64,000 bases of DNA from an uncultured Collinsella sp. (GTDB taxonomy: Bacteria; Actinomycetota; Coriobacteriia; Coriobacteriales; Coriobacteriaceae), in the NCBI GenBank assembly GCA_900540935.1, contig UQHW01000006.1, positions 24,168 through 88,167 on the forward strand, written 5' to 3'. How positions within the stretch are numbered: position 1 is the first letter of the stretch; each line of letters starts with the position of its first letter. The translations under genes and the position numbers were made by a program. The notes under the pieces are model-generated. The model had not been told where the DNA came from. It did no database searches and was given only the letters and a program-made list of their open reading frames with translations. Shown here one piece after another: positions 63,288 through 64,000 of the stretch.

Positions 63288-63755
63288 ATGAACAGTGCAA
63301 GCGCCAAGCGCATCGACATCATCTCGGACACCCACGGCTATCTTTCGCCCGCGCTTCTGGACGAGCTCAAGGGCGCAGATCTGATCATCCACGCCGGAGA
63401 CCTCACCTCAGAGATGGATTACGAGCATCTATGCACCATCGCCCCCGTGCGAGCGGTCCTGGGAAACAACGACTACTACCGCGACTACGGCCCGGATGTA
63501 GACCGTCTGGCCCTCTTCACCTACGAAGGACTCAAATTCGCCGTAGCCCACTACCGCGAAGACCTTCCGGTGGGATCCGTAGACGTAGCCATCAACGGTC
63601 ATACCCACGTAACCAAAGAGGCCCAAGTAGGCCGCTGCCTGGTCCTCAACCCCGGCAGCGCCAGCTACCCCAGAGGCACCAGAGGCCCCACCATGGCCAG
63701 AATGCTTGTCAAGGACGGCAAGATCCTGAGCACCAAATTTATTGACTTAGACTAA
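63288..63755 (+). CDS. YfcE/MJ0936-family metallophosphoesterase
   Basis: A 155-residue phosphodiesterase with the calcineurin-like metal motifs IDIISDTHGYLSPALL, IIHAGDLTSEMDY, LGNNDYYRD and INGHTHVTKEA in order. Family members hydrolyse phosphodiesters with Mn or similar metals; the natural substrate is uncertain. GAAGGGAT precedes ATG at 63288. The last third shows codon use rich in C-ending and AGA/GGC-type codons a little unlike the start. A bidirectional terminator follows. Confidence 0.93.
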   Translation: MNSASAKRIDIISDTHGYLSPALLDELKGADLIIHAGDLTSEMDYEHLCTIAPVRAVLGNNDYYRDYGPDVDRLALFTYEGLKFAVAHYREDLPVGSVDVAINGHTHVTKEAQVGRCLVLNPGSASYPRGTRGPTMARMLVKDGKILSTKFIDLD

Positions 63756-63762
63756 CCGCAAC

Positions 63763-63797
63763 AAAAACGGGGGATGCAGATCGCATTTCCCGTTTTT
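63763..63797. terminator. bidirectional terminator after the metallophosphoesterase gene
   Basis: AAAAACGGG at the left pairs with CCCGTTTTT at the right, with ATGC/GCAT inner pairing. The remainder to 64000 shows no gene but has a perfect hairpin at 63975-63997. Confidence 0.8.
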
Positions 63798-63974
63798 CTT
63801 TCAGCAAAAGGCCGAAGTTCAACAAGAATAATCAGACCAACCCCGCCGAGGAGAACGGGGCCGCCGAGCCGCGGAAGCGGCGAGGAACAACAACGGCTCG
63901 AACAATGTGACGGCAGGGAGGGTCTCCGGGGCCGGCTGGCGCGGGTTAAGTTTGTCGCGAGTTCCGCACGCAAA

Positions 63975-63997
63975 GGAAAGCACTTAATGTGCTTTCC
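63975..63997. repeat. GGAAAGCAC palindrome
   Basis: GGAAAGCAC-TTAAT-GTGCTTTCC is a perfect 9-bp-arm hairpin, related to the GGAAAGCGCATCC palindromes at 50492-50662. Confidence 0.7.
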
Positions 63998-64000
63998 GTC

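Noticed and set aside
63752..63973. Small minus-strand open frame at the right end
   Set aside because: It overlaps the terminator, has no ribosome binding site and an Arg/Ser/Pro-rich shadow-like composition.

Overview
The window looks like chromosome from a high-GC anaerobic actinobacterium of the Coriobacteriia, most probably Collinsella or a close relative. This is inferred from gene content and style, not from a database search. The clues are an actinobacterial FHA/PASTA-kinase/PP2C/RodA-PBP growth locus, a one-piece pyruvate:ferredoxin oxidoreductase, a mannose-family PTS with its DUF956 partner, a lone carbamate kinase, several LytS/LytTR-type two-component pairs and strong G/C preference at third codon positions.

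Layout. 1-5.1 kb: a triplicated palindromic repeat, clpB, a small acidic protein and an AT-richer DUF4143 ATPase. 5.1-12.2 kb: a membrane-anchored protein, a tetR-DUF5692 pair read leftward, and a divergent 925-residue iron-sulfur/FAD oxidoreductase followed by hypA. 12.4-15.8 kb: a mannose-type PTS operon (IIAB, IIC, IID) and a DUF956 gene. 15.9-16.1 kb: tRNA-Arg(CCT) with nearby partial copies of itself. 16.3-26.5 kb, leftward: membrane kinase, fhaA, fhaB, PP2C phosphatase, a RodA-PBP fusion and a PASTA kinase, the locus that couples Ser/Thr phosphorylation to wall growth. 26.6-31.7 kb: a YcxB-like protein, dnaX, a small membrane protein, ybaB and recR. 31.9-35.6 kb: a compact three-gene cassette of stalked exported protein, membrane kinase and FHA protein. 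36.1-39.6 kb: pyruvate:ferredoxin oxidoreductase. 39.6-41.3 kb: an IS110-family element enclosed by 29-bp inverted repeats. 41.5-43.5 kb: a second DUF4143 ATPase with 34-bp tandem repeats at its 5' side. 43.5-50.3 kb: carbamate kinase, then a PRD regulator with cellobiose-type PTS IIA, IIB, IIC and a 6-phospho-beta-glucosidase. 50.8-64 kb: a C39-like peptidase, an APC permease with an amidohydrolase, two paralogous LytS/LytTR systems separated by a phospholipase-C-like protein, an MFS carrier and a glycosyltransferase, and finally a metallophosphoesterase.

Working picture. The cell imports and phosphorylates hexoses and beta-glucosides through PTS systems, oxidises pyruvate with ferredoxin, and may make ATP from carbamoyl phosphate. 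Wall growth is tied to two separate kinase/FHA loci. Intergenic regions carry families of GC-rich palindromes that recur several times in 64 kb.

Most notable observations: the kinase-FHA-exported-stalk cassette (31921-35609); the IS110 transposase with a C-terminal helix-turn-helix and bracketing 29-bp repeats; the tRNA-Arg partial duplications; paired TTGAC-N5-GTCAA palindromes in front of the tetR/oxidoreductase pair; and distinct repeat architectures in front of the two DUF4143 ATPases. No rRNA, CRISPR array or replication origin was seen.
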